Shown here: one piece after another, positions 9,567-18,970 of the stretch
How positions within the stretch are numbered: position 1 is the first letter of the stretch
Layout of the letters: each line of letters starts with the position of its first letter
NCBI GenBank assembly: GCA_024275365.1
Contig: JAJRZG010000223.1
Location: 1-36,933, forward strand
Direction of reading: 5' to 3'
DNA: 36,933 nt
Origin: Planctomycetota bacterium
GTDB taxonomy: Bacteria; Planctomycetota; Phycisphaerae; Phycisphaerales; UBA1924
The notes under the pieces: generated by a model
What the model was told of the DNA's origin: nothing
The model's input: the letters and a program-made list of their open reading frames with translations, nothing else
Databases searched by the model: none
Position numbers and translations under genes: made by a program

Positions 9567-11141
9567 CTAGTTCTTCAGCCCACTCTTATAGGCCCGGAGC
9601 GCATCAGCAAGCTTCTTCTCAAGCTCATCGCTCAGTGCATGGGTGCTCTCGATCTCGTCCCATACCGGTTTGCCGCTGGTCTGGAAGTATTCGAGCATTG
9701 CCTTCTCAAACGCCGGCACATCCTTCTTGGCCACATCGTCAAAGAAGCCCTTGGTGCCCGCATAGATCGAGATCACCTGGTCCACCACATGCGCCGGCAC
9801 ATATTGAGGCTGCTTGAGCAACTCGACCATCGATGCCCCGCGGTCGAGCTGCTTCTGCGTCGCCGCGTCGAGCTCGGTGCCCAGCTGCGAGAAGGCCTCC
9901 AGCTCTCGGAAGGCCGCGAGGTCGAGCCGAAGCGAGCCGGCGATCTTTTTCATCGCCTTGACCTGTGCCGCACCGCCCACTCGGCTCACAGAAATACCTA
10001 CATTCACCGCCGGACGCACGCCAGAGAAGAACAGCTCCGGCTCAAGATAGATCTGCCCGTCGGTGATCGAGATCACATTTGTCGGGATATACGCCGACAC
10101 ATCACCCTCCTGCGTCTCAATAATTGGGAGAGCTGTCAGCGACCCTCCCCCGTTCGCATCATTGAGCTTGGTCGAGCGTTCAAGCAGACGGCTGTGCAGA
10201 TAAAACACATCGCCCGGGTACGCCTCACGCCCGGGCGGGCGGCGGAGCAAGAGCGAGAGCTGGCGATAGGCAACCGCCTGCTTCGAGAGGTCGTCATAGA
10301 TACACAGCGCGTGCTTGGGCATCGGCTTCCCGTCGCGCAGCGTCGCGTCGGGGTTCTTGCCCTGCCACATGAAGTACTCACCCATCGTGCAGCCCGTATA
10401 CGGTGCGATGTACTGCATCGGGGCGGGGTCAGAGCTGCCCGCGGTCACGACGATGGTGTACTCCATCGCGCCGTGCTTCTTGAGCATCTCCACAACACCA
10501 GCAACGGTTGATTCCTTCTGCCCGATCGCGACATAGACGCAGACCATCGCGTCTTTGGTGCCCCAGTACTGCTTCTGATTGATGATCGCATCGACTGCCA
10601 CAGCCGTCTTGCCGGTCTTGCGATCGCCGATGATCAGCTCGCGCTGCCCGCGGCCGATCGGGATCATCGCATCAATCGCCTTGATACCCGTCTGCAACGG
10701 CTCATGCACAGGCTGCCGCTCAGCGATCCCCGGCGCGATGATGTCCACTTTGGAAGCCTCTGTCGTCTCAAGTGCCGGCCCGTCATCGATCGGCTCGCCA
10801 AGCGGGTTGACCACCCGCCCCAGCAACCCCTCGCCCACCGGCACCTCGAGCAGCCGCCCGGTGCTCTTGACGATGTCACCTTCCTTGACCGTGAGGTAGT
10901 TGCCGTAGACCACGCACCCGACGGTGTCCTCTTCCAGGTTCATCACCTGGCCCATGACAGCACCCTCGTCGGTCTGGAACTCGACCAACTCGCCCGCCAT
11001 CGCCTTGCTCAAGCCCTAGATCCGGGCGATACCGTCACCGATCTCGACCACACGGCCGACCTCGGAGACCTCAAGCTCGGCTGCGAACTGCTCGATTTCC
11101 TGCTTGATAACGCTGGCGATTTCGTCGGTCTTGATCTTCAT
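9567..11141 (-). CDS. atpA: F-type ATP synthase alpha subunit, interrupted by in-frame TAG at 11016-11018
   Basis: [54 protein letters not shown]...; [18 protein letters not shown] Walker A and full C-terminal domain. Both sides of the stop are in the same frame. Confidence 0.93.
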
Positions 11142-11324
11142 ATCAGGCCCTTGGGGTTCCACGCACACCCGGCACCCCGGGTCGGCATTCCTCTGGTTTT
11201 TGAAGCTCCGCAGGCCGCCGCGACAACCACCGCGCGCCCGCCCCCATAAAGGGGCCAGTACGGTAGCCGCCGACCGCTGCAATGTCTATCCGCGCGCCCT
11301 CACTGAGGCCCAACTTCCACCCGC

Positions 11325-12398
11325 TCAACCCAGTGGCAGCGTGCCACCGCCCTCGATCCCCTCGCCCGTTCCCTCCAGACGAGCCCGGATCGTCATGGAG
11401 ACCTCGTCATCCTCAACCTCAAAGCGCAAAGCCGTGGGAAACGCCGAAAACTCCGCCCGTTTCGAAGAGACCCTGTCTTCAAGGTCCTCAAACGACAACC
11501 GAACAAATGCCCGAACCTTCAACTCTCCCGATCTGATCTGCTCGATCAGATCACTCGGCCCGGTGACTTGCACATCCCGCAAGGACTGCTCCTCCTCGGG
11601 CACCTCAATATCCCAGCTTCCTATCTCACAAGAGGGCAGCCGAAAGTCCACCGCGACCGATCGCAACAGCACCGTTTCCGTTTTCGATCTCACCGTCAAC
11701 TGCACATCAACCTGTGCTGGCTCTATACCCAGGATGTCCTCCCCCGCATACCCGGGCCCTGCCTCAAGCCGGACCTGGATCGTCGAGCGGTTGCCCTCTT
11801 GGAGCGTCTCCAGGTCCTCAGGCCGCACCCGCGCCACCACCACCGCCCCCTCAGCAAGTCCCGAAGCAACCCGCACCGGCATGCGAACCGCTGCTTGGGC
11901 ATCCCCCACAACCAACGCTGGACCATCGAGCACATCTGCCGGCACCCGGACCTCGATCGGTAGAGAGACCGTCGTCAACTCATCCACCGCCACACGCACT
12001 ATCGCGGGCTCTGCCGAGAGCACCGTCACGCCCCGAGACTGAAACTCGGGATGCCCCCGCAACGCCCGCTTGAGGTCCACCGTGTGCTCGCCCGATTCCC
12101 TTGGCACTCCCTCCATGCCCGGGGTCAACGCCAACCCCTGCCGCAGCGACGATTCCAACCCGTCCAGACTCGAAGCCGAGCCCTCCACCTGCAGCTCGAC
12201 CTTGCCCCGCCAACCCTGATCCGCAACCACCCGGACGGCGTACGCCTCGCCCGAAATCGTCGGAAACTCGACCTCTGCCTCCGTCCGCTTGGTCTGCAGG
12301 CTCTGCCCCTCAGCAAAGACCCAGATGAGGGTTGTAAAGAGCGTCACCAGGATGCCCGTCTTGACCTTACCCATCACTCGCTGCCCCTTCATCCCCAT
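11325..12398 (-). CDS. YbbR-domain / CdaR-like protein
   Basis: N-terminal TM (GILVTLFTTLIWVFAEGQ) with repeated beta-rich YbbR-like segments; overlaps the 3' end of cdaA, as in cdaA-cdaR operons. Confidence 0.75.
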   Translation of the reverse strand: MGMKGQRVMGKVKTGILVTLFTTLIWVFAEGQSLQTKRTEAEVEFPTISGEAYAVRVVADQGWRGKVELQVEGSASSLDGLESSLRQGLALTPGMEGVPRESGEHTVDLKRALRGHPEFQSRGVTVLSAEPAIVRVAVDELTTVSLPIEVRVPADVLDGPALVVGDAQAAVRMPVRVASGLAEGAVVVARVRPEDLETLQEGNRSTIQVRLEAGPGYAGEDILGIEPAQVDVQLTVRSKTETVLLRSVAVDFRLPSCEIGSWDIEVPEEEQSLRDVQVTGPSDLIEQIRSGELKVRAFVRLSFEDLEDRVSSKRAEFSAFPTALRFEVEDDEVSMTIRARLEGTGEGIEGGGTLPLG

Positions 12399-13251
12399 CC
12401 CGTGCTGCCGTCTGTGACTCTCCAGCCATCTGCCCCTCCGGCGTGCTCGTCATCGAGGTTCCAAGCCTCGCAGAGAGCTCCGACCGAAGCTCATCAAGTG
12501 TCAGCGGGCTGCTCAGCGTGCCCCGCTCTGCAAGCCGGATCGCCCCCGTTTCCTCGCTCACGACCACGACCAGCGCATCGCACTCCTTGCTCACGCCGAC
12601 TGCTGCCCGGTGCCGAGAACCAAGTGTCCTGTCCGGAATGTCTGCCGGCTCAGCCAGGGGCAACTGCACCCCCGCCGCGTGGACCACCCGACCCCGGATC
12701 ACCACCGCAAGGTCGTGAAGTGCCGTCCCCGGAAAGAAAATCGTCTGGAGAATCCGGGCGTTCAGGTCGGCATCAAGCACCGTCCCCCCCTCGACCAAAC
12801 CCCGAAGCCCGACCTGCCGCTCGATCACCATCAACGCCCCAAACCTCGCCCGGCTCAGGTACCCCGCCGCCTCCACAATCGGCTCGACCATCGCCGACAC
12901 TCCCGCCGAACTCCCACGCAAGATCGAGGTCTCGCCCAGCCGCACCAGCGCCCGCCGGAGTTCGGGCTGGAATATCACGATCAGCCCGATCGCCACCACC
13001 GCCAGCGCCCGCTCATACAAATACGCCAACCTCGGGAAGGTGTCCCGACCCCCGATGATCTGCACCACAAGCGTCGCCAGCACCACCACCACCAACGCCC
13101 CCTTGATCGCCCCAGCAGCACGAGTGCCCTGCACAAACCGGACCATCACCAGCACCAACAGCCAGATCACCATCAGCTCAAAGAGCACCGACAGCACCGG
13201 GTAGGTCCCTAGCCGTTCCACCATCTCCACCATGCGCATCCACATGCCCAA
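12367..13251 (-). CDS. cdaA: Diadenylate cyclase, CdaA type (DGA motif reads DLA)
   Basis: Hydrophobic N-terminus, IFQPELRRAL, FFPGTALHDLAVVIRGRVVHAAGVQLPLAE, SRHRAAVGVSKECDALVVVVSEETG. Confidence 0.88.
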   Translation of the reverse strand: MGMWMRMVEMVERLGTYPVLSVLFELMVIWLLVLVMVRFVQGTRAAGAIKGALVVVVLATLVVQIIGGRDTFPRLAYLYERALAVVAIGLIVIFQPELRRALVRLGETSILRGSSAGVSAMVEPIVEAAGYLSRARFGALMVIERQVGLRGLVEGGTVLDADLNARILQTIFFPGTALHDLAVVIRGRVVHAAGVQLPLAEPADIPDRTLGSRHRAAVGVSKECDALVVVVSEETGAIRLAERGTLSSPLTLDELRSELSARLGTSMTSTPEGQMAGESQTAARDGDEGAASDG

Positions 13252-13347
13252 AGCCAGGTACCCCGTATCCTCACAAACACATCGAAAGCCAACCCGGACA
13301 GTCTACTTCACCTTGAAGAGCCCGGCATCCTCATACCATCGGCTGCT

Positions 13348-14457
13348 GTGCCCCACAAACACAACCCCCAACCCGCCCCCCCACCAGACAAGCACCTCGT
13401 CGCCGCCCTCCTCCGCTGGTTCCGGGCCAATGCCCGAGACCTCCCGTGGCGTCCCCACCCCCTGGGCACCCCCCGAGACCCCTACCCCGTCCTCGTCAGC
13501 GAACTCATGCTCCAGCAGACCCAGGTCTCCCGCGTGATCGACCGATTCGATGCCTTCCTCGCTCGCTTTCCCACCGTCGAAGCCCTCGCCGAGGCCGACG
13601 AACAGGCTGTCCTGACCCTCTGGTCGGGGCTTGGCTACTACCGCCGCGCCCGCCTGCTCCACGCCGCTGCTCGAACCATCGTCACCGAGTATGCAGGCAG
13701 CTTCCCTGCGACCGCCACCACCCTTGCCGCACTCCCCGGCATCGGTCGCTACACCGCCGGTGCCATCGCCTCGCTCGCCTTTCTTGAGCGGACCCCCGCG
13801 GTCGATGCCAATGTCCTCCGCGTCATGCTCCGCATCCAGGGGCGATCGCTCACAACGGCCAATCCACAAGCCATCGCCCTCGGCTGGTCCCGCGCCCAAG
13901 CCCTCCATGCTGCTGCCCCACGATCCAGGCCCACCCCCGCCCTGCTCAACGAGGCGCTCATCGAGCTTGGTGCTGTCATCTGCACTCCCCGGTCTCCCCG
14001 GTGTGAGTCCTGCCCGATCGCCGACTCCTGCCGGGCGCGCGCCAAGGGCACACAATCACGCATCCCCGCCAAAAAGCCCCCTCCCGTTCGCACGCCGATC
14101 TACTTTGCCTCGGTCCTAATCCACAACGCCCGAAACCGCCTCGCGGTCACCAGCAGGCCAGACACCGGCCTCTGGGCTGGGCTCTCGCAAGCCCCCACCG
14201 TCGAACGGACCGATCGGCCCTCGACCCCCGCCGAGATCCGCCGCAAGCTCGGGCTCCCTCCCGGACGGGGTTCCCTCCGCCGCGTGACTCGCTTCGATTT
14301 CAAGACCACCCACCGCGAGTGTCACTTCGAGGTTTTTGCAGCACCCCCCCCTGCCAACCCCCCATCGACCTGGTCCTTTCTCACCCCCGCACGAATCGCC
14401 AACCTCCCCCTCTCGAGCCCCCAACGCCGGATTTTGCTCGAAACTGCCCAACCCTGA
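13348..14457 (+). CDS. mutY: A/G-specific adenine glycosylase
   Basis: PYPVLVSELMLQQTQVSRV, LPGIGRYTAGAIASLAF, AVDANVLRV, 4Fe-4S motif CTPRSPRCESCPIADSC. Confidence 0.94.
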   Translation: MPHKHNPQPAPPPDKHLVAALLRWFRANARDLPWRPHPLGTPRDPYPVLVSELMLQQTQVSRVIDRFDAFLARFPTVEALAEADEQAVLTLWSGLGYYRRARLLHAAARTIVTEYAGSFPATATTLAALPGIGRYTAGAIASLAFLERTPAVDANVLRVMLRIQGRSLTTANPQAIALGWSRAQALHAAAPRSRPTPALLNEALIELGAVICTPRSPRCESCPIADSCRARAKGTQSRIPAKKPPPVRTPIYFASVLIHNARNRLAVTSRPDTGLWAGLSQAPTVERTDRPSTPAEIRRKLGLPPGRGSLRRVTRFDFKTTHRECHFEVFAAPPPANPPSTWSFLTPARIANLPLSSPQRRILLETAQP

Positions 14458-14461
14458 CGGT

Positions 14462-14482
14462 GGCACAGCTCTCCGAGCTGTG
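14462..14482. repeat. Short palindrome of the ggcacggctctccgagccgtg family (variant)
   Basis: ggcacagctctccgagctgtg immediately after the mutY stop. Confidence 0.7.
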
Positions 14483-14586
14483 GGTCTCTCGCATTCCCAA
14501 CACACCGTGGGACCCCCTTCCAGGCGGTGCGCACCAGCTGGAAGCCGATCCCACGCCCCACCCCTTCACCACCCATATCGTCCCCC

Positions 14587-15348
14587 ATGCACCTCGCCAT
14601 CGTCATCCCCGTCTACAACGAACGCGACACCCTCACCACGCTCATCGAGCGCGTCCTCGCGGTCCCACCCCCCGCACTTCCTGGCTCTGATACCCGCTGC
14701 ACCCGCACCATCATCCTCATCGACGATGGCTCAACCGATGGCTCGGTCGATCTCGTCCGCAACTTCGGCACCCGCGACGGCTTCGATGCCCAACTCCACG
14801 AACACAACAAGGGCAAGGGAGCCGCCCTCTCCACCGGCTTTGCCCGCGCCCTCGAACTCGGCGCTGACCTGGTGCTCGTGCAGGATGCCGACCTCGAATA
14901 CGACCCCGCCGAGCACGAGGCTGTCCTCCATCCCATCCTCGATGGCCGGGCCGATGTCGTCATCGGCTCGCGGTTCCTCGGCCAGTCCCACCGCGTGCTC
15001 TACTACTGGCACTACCTCGCCAACCGCGCGATCACGACCTTCAGCAACATACTGACCAACCTCAACCTCACCGATGTCGAGTGCTGCTTCAAGGCCTTCC
15101 GCCGCGAGGTGCTCACGCAGCTCACGATCCGCGAGCCCCGCTTTGGTGTCGAGCCCGAACTGGTCGCCAAGGTCTCGCGTCTCCGCCTGGCAATCGACCC
15201 CGATAAACCCGACAAACTCCACCCCGTCCGCATCTATGAAGTCCCCATCAGCTATGCCGGTCGAACCTATGAAGAAGGTAAAAAAATCACCTGGCGCGAT
15301 GGTGTCTCGGCCCTGCGGTGCATCCTGAAATACAACATCTTTCGATGA
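14587..15348 (+). CDS. Family 2 glycosyltransferase (dolichyl-phosphate mannosyltransferase-like)
   Basis: LAIVIPVYNERDTL, IILIDDGSTDGS, NKGKGAALSTGFARA, LVLVQDADLEYDPAE, VIGSRFLG, CCFKAFRREVL. Confidence 0.9.
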   Translation: MHLAIVIPVYNERDTLTTLIERVLAVPPPALPGSDTRCTRTIILIDDGSTDGSVDLVRNFGTRDGFDAQLHEHNKGKGAALSTGFARALELGADLVLVQDADLEYDPAEHEAVLHPILDGRADVVIGSRFLGQSHRVLYYWHYLANRAITTFSNILTNLNLTDVECCFKAFRREVLTQLTIREPRFGVEPELVAKVSRLRLAIDPDKPDKLHPVRIYEVPISYAGRTYEEGKKITWRDGVSALRCILKYNIFR

Positions 15349-15403
15349 ATACATTCACCGCTGAGGACGCAGAGTTGCGCTGAGGAAAGACAAAGAAGCT
15401 TTA

Positions 15404-15543
15404 CCACAGATGAACACAGATAAAGACAAAAATGATTGGTGGCACGGCTCTCCGAGCCGTGCGTATAGAGCAATGCACTCAACTCACGGCTCGGAGAGCC
15501 GTGCCACCGATTTCTCCTTGTTTTTATCTGTGTTCATCTGTGG
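15404..15543. repeat. Nested inverted repeat: 21-bp outer arms (15404-15424 / 15523-15543) and 21-bp inner arms (15441-15461 / 15485-15505)
   Basis: Outer ccacagatgaacacagataaa / tttatctgtgttcatctgtgg; inner arms identical to those at 1214-1275. Confidence 0.95.
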
Positions 15544-15556
15544 CTAAACTGCCTTG

Positions 15557-16552
15557 CTACAATGTCCTCATCACCACCCATCCCACATACCCAGCATACC
15601 CAGCAAGCAGCATAAGCCCTTCAACCCGCCCGATGTGCTTGCGCACGCACACCATCGCCCACGCCAGTATGCCGATGCCCATCATCACAACCGCGTCCCC
15701 CCGCACCGTCGAATCGGACACCGGGATCGGCTTGACCATAGCCGTCACACCCAGCACGCACAGCGTGTTAAACACATTGGACCCGATCACATTCCCGAGC
15801 AGGAGGTCGGTGTGCCGTTTCATCGCGGCTCGGATCGCGGTTGCGAGTTCTGGGAGTGAAGTCCCAAACGCCACCATCGTCAGCCCGATGACCACCTCTG
15901 AGATCCCGAGCCGTTCTGCGATTGAGACCGCGCTCTGCACCAGGAGCTCGGCCCCCCCCGTCAGGCCCGCGATCCCCGCGACCACCATCACCGCGTGCCG
16001 AACCCACCACCCCGAGTCGTGCTTCATCGCCAGCTCGCGCTTGATCTCCTCTTCGTGGGGCACTTTGACCTTTGCGATCTCCTTGCCCTGGCGAGAGGCC
16101 GCGTAGGCATCCCAGGTGTAGAGGCACACCGCAGCAAGGAGCAACGCCCCCTCAAGCCGACCGATCTGCCCGCCCAGCATCGCGATCCACCCCACACCCA
16201 TCACCACCAGCATCAGCGGGATCTCTTTCCGCTTGACCGCCCGCCCGCTCACGATCGGGAAGAGCAGCCCCCCCACCCCCAGGATCAGCCCGATATTGGC
16301 GATATTTGACCCCACCACCGCCCCGAGCGCAAGCCCCCCCACCCCCCGGAGACTTGCGCCAACACCTGCTGCCAACTCGGGCGCGCTCGTCCCAAACGCC
16401 ACGATCGTCAGCCCCACCACCATGTGGGGCACCCCAAACCCCTCAGCGAGCAACGCGGCGTGCTCGACAAGCCAGTCGGCACCCTTCACGAGCAGCACAA
16501 CCCCAACAACAACCATCCCGATTGCAAGCCAGATCGGCATCGCTTCGTTCAT
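15557..16552 (-). CDS. CaCA-family Na+/Ca2+ (cation) antiporter, YrbG-like
   Basis: Two homologous halves: VVGLTIVAFGTSAPELAAGVGAS...VGSNIANIGLILG and VIGLTMVAFGTSLPELATAIRAA...IGSNVFNTLCVLG. Confidence 0.92.
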   Translation of the reverse strand: MNEAMPIWLAIGMVVVGVVLLVKGADWLVEHAALLAEGFGVPHMVVGLTIVAFGTSAPELAAGVGASLRGVGGLALGAVVGSNIANIGLILGVGGLLFPIVSGRAVKRKEIPLMLVVMGVGWIAMLGGQIGRLEGALLLAAVCLYTWDAYAASRQGKEIAKVKVPHEEEIKRELAMKHDSGWWVRHAVMVVAGIAGLTGGAELLVQSAVSIAERLGISEVVIGLTMVAFGTSLPELATAIRAAMKRHTDLLLGNVIGSNVFNTLCVLGVTAMVKPIPVSDSTVRGDAVVMMGIGILAWAMVCVRKHIGRVEGLMLLAGYAGYVGWVVMRTL

Positions 16553-16557
16553 CCCCC

Positions 16558-17499
16558 TCAACGCGACCGAGGCAGCAACTCAAACCGCTCGGGCACCCGT
16601 GGCACAAGCACGACAACGACCCGCGCATCTCCAGGTGTCTCAGCAAGTGCCAGGTTCGTCAGCATCAGCTCGCCCAGTGTCGGGTGTGTCTGCATCCGGG
16701 GTCCGACCACCGCCCGCTGCCGAGCCTCAGACTCAGACTCGGGTCGCCCGTCCGCCTCGGCATCCCACGCATAGTCCGGGTCCTCGGGCACGATCACGAT
16801 TGCATTCCCGCCCGATGAGACCACCCCAAGCCGAAGCCGTGTAAAGGCAAGCCCACGCGCGCCAGTCCGTACCGATTCGTGCTCTGTCCCGAGCCACTGC
16901 CCGAGTGCGTCGCGGTCTGATCGTTGCATTCGCCCGAGTTGAGGCATCACCTCAAGTCGCAGCAGCGCCCCAGCCCCATCACCCTCGGGCAATGCCCCGA
17001 CAACAGGTACCGCCCAGCACCTCGTCAAAAGACGCAATCGCCCGGGACCAATCACCCCCGACCCATTCTCGAACCGGACCTCTCGCTGCCCCTTGAGCTC
17101 TGTCCCCTTGACCACCTCGACCCACTCGGGGAGTAACCCCATCCACTCCTGATGAATCGGCCCGATCGTCGGCAGCCCGGCCCGCAGCTCATCGAGCCGA
17201 TCAATCGGCACCTCAAGCACCCGGAACCCATTCTGCCGCCACGCCTCGATCGCGCCCGCTGTCAAAGTAGGAGGATCGAACTCTCGCAGCCCCCCCCCCA
17301 GCACGCCCGAACGGTTCTCCACAACCCACAGCCGGACTTCCAGCCCGGCCTCAGTCCCCCGGACCACCGGTGCCCCTGCATCCCCGGGCATGATTCCAGC
17401 CTTGTCCCCTCCCGAGCGAGCACACCCCCCGAGCACACCTGCCACCCCCACAGCCGCTGCTGCACAGACCGCATACACAATGGAGTCAATTCTCGGCAT
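16558..17499 (-). CDS. Putative secreted lipoprotein of unknown function
   Basis: MPRIDSIVYAVCAAAAVGVAGVLGGCARSGG lipobox-like N-terminus; no family recognised. Contains an in-frame G10 tract. Confidence 0.6.
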   Translation of the reverse strand: MPRIDSIVYAVCAAAAVGVAGVLGGCARSGGDKAGIMPGDAGAPVVRGTEAGLEVRLWVVENRSGVLGGGLREFDPPTLTAGAIEAWRQNGFRVLEVPIDRLDELRAGLPTIGPIHQEWMGLLPEWVEVVKGTELKGQREVRFENGSGVIGPGRLRLLTRCWAVPVVGALPEGDGAGALLRLEVMPQLGRMQRSDRDALGQWLGTEHESVRTGARGLAFTRLRLGVVSSGGNAIVIVPEDPDYAWDAEADGRPESESEARQRAVVGPRMQTHPTLGELMLTNLALAETPGDARVVVVLVPRVPERFELLPRSR

Positions 17500-17580
17500 G
17501 GCCCCGATCATACGGCCTGCCCCACCCCCCGGTCTTCCAACACCAGGGGGGTGGGCATCTCGCCCGCCCGGATTCAGTCA

Positions 17581-17646
17581 TTGTGGTGCAGGCTTCCAGC
17601 CTGCTCACGGGCAATATCCAGTGCAGGCTGGAAGCCTGCATCACAA
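17581..17646. repeat. 24-bp inverted repeat (one mismatch)
   Basis: ttgtggtgcaggcttccagcctgc (17581-17604) versus gcaggctggaagcctgcatcacaa (17623-17646). Confidence 0.9.
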
Positions 17647-17648
17647 CC

Positions 17649-18788
17649 TCACACCGGGTCAAAGGTGTTGATCCGGTCGATCATCGCCCGAACAAGCCCG
17701 AATCTGTACCGCGTGTGCGTAAAGACGATTCGTGGCAGATCAAGATTGGTTTCCTCGCCCTTGAGCGGCCCGCTCTTATGAATATCACCCTTCTTCACCA
17801 GCACCCCAAAGTCCTCGTGCAGGGATGCCACATCCTCATCGCGCAGCTCGTGCTTCACGCGGATCACCAACTCGTCGCGCACATACCGCGACGAGTGGTA
17901 GTTTCGATAGAACTGCTCGATGTGCCGGGCAGCATCCTCGGGTGTCTGGGCGATGTAGTAGAGGTTCAGGTCGTCGGGACCCACCATCCCGCGCTCAAGG
18001 AGGGTGTCCCGCACAAAGCTGTCAAAGTGCTGCCAATAGCTCCGGATCCCCGGCTTGTTGATCCCCTCGACCATCACGATCGGCATCATCGCTGCCTTGC
18101 CCGTCTGGATCAGCGTCAGCGTTTCGTATGCCTCGTCCATGGTCCCAAACCCACCGGGGAAGAGCACCACCGCGTCGGCATGGAACAAAAACATCAGCTT
18201 CCGCGTGAAGAAGTACCGGAAGTGGATCAGCTTCTCATCGCCCGCGATGATCTCGTTGGCGGTTGTTTCAAAGGGCAGGCGGATCGCGACCCCAAAGCTC
18301 GCGTCGCGTCCGGGGCCGACATGCCCGGCCTTCATGATCCCGTCACCCGCGCCGGTAATCACCATCCACCCGACTTCGGCGATCAACCGGCCAAACTCAA
18401 CCGCAGCGTCATAATCGGGGTGTCCCTCCGGCGTGCGCGCGGATCCGAAGATCGTACATTTCATCGGCTCGGCATACTCGGCAAAGACCCGGAAGGCGTA
18501 CCGCAACTCCTTGATGACCGTGCTCATCAACTTCAACTCACCGGTGTCCCGCCCATCGGGGATGAGCTTGAGGCAGGCGGTCACCGCTTCTCGCGCGAGC
18601 CTCTTGTCAAACTTCTCGGGCATCCCGTCGCAGACCATCTCGATCAGGTCGTCGATGCCCCCCTGCACCGCCGGGTCGTCCACCCGCTTCTGCATCGGGT
18701 GCTCGGGTGGTGCCGCTGCCTCATCGATCGGTGTTTCTGGCAGAATTTCGGTCCGACGGGTGTGCGGGATTTCGTGTTCATCGCTCAA
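17649..18788 (-). CDS. LOG-family (lysine decarboxylase-like / nucleotide nucleosidase) protein
   Basis: GWMVITGAGDGIMKAGHVGPG and DAVVLFPGGFGTMDEAYETLTL (PGGxGTxxE). Confidence 0.85.
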   Translation of the reverse strand: MSDEHEIPHTRRTEILPETPIDEAAAPPEHPMQKRVDDPAVQGGIDDLIEMVCDGMPEKFDKRLAREAVTACLKLIPDGRDTGELKLMSTVIKELRYAFRVFAEYAEPMKCTIFGSARTPEGHPDYDAAVEFGRLIAEVGWMVITGAGDGIMKAGHVGPGRDASFGVAIRLPFETTANEIIAGDEKLIHFRYFFTRKLMFLFHADAVVLFPGGFGTMDEAYETLTLIQTGKAAMMPIVMVEGINKPGIRSYWQHFDSFVRDTLLERGMVGPDDLNLYYIAQTPEDAARHIEQFYRNYHSSRYVRDELVIRVKHELRDEDVASLHEDFGVLVKKGDIHKSGPLKGEETNLDLPRIVFTHTRYRFGLVRAMIDRINTFDPV

Positions 18789-18922
18789 AATAAAGTCTCC
18801 ATATAGATCGGGAGCCTAGGTTCTGTTTGGCGGATCGTCCGAGCCACAGTGGGGTGGGTGTCCCGCCCGCCCGTGAATGATGCCCCAGAGACCTTTATGC
18901 AGGCAAGACACCCGCGAAGCCA

Positions 18923-18946
18923 CACGGTTCGGAGAACCGTGCCACC
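18923..18946. repeat. Palindromic repeat copy cacggttcggagaaccgtgccacc
   Basis: Identical 24-mer at 32703-32726. Confidence 0.8.
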
Positions 18947-18970
18947 TGTCGCTGGTCCATCAGACAGGAC

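Noticed and set aside
14344-14351. C8 tract in mutY as another phase-variable site
   Set aside because: The gene is in frame, the tract is near the C-terminus and runs of this length are expected in DNA of this composition.
13348-14457. Idea that G to T-type nonsense codons reflect a MutY-deficient mutator
   Set aside because: The mutY here looks intact (catalytic SELMLQQT and VDANV motifs and Fe-S cysteines present), and three sites are too few to define a spectrum.
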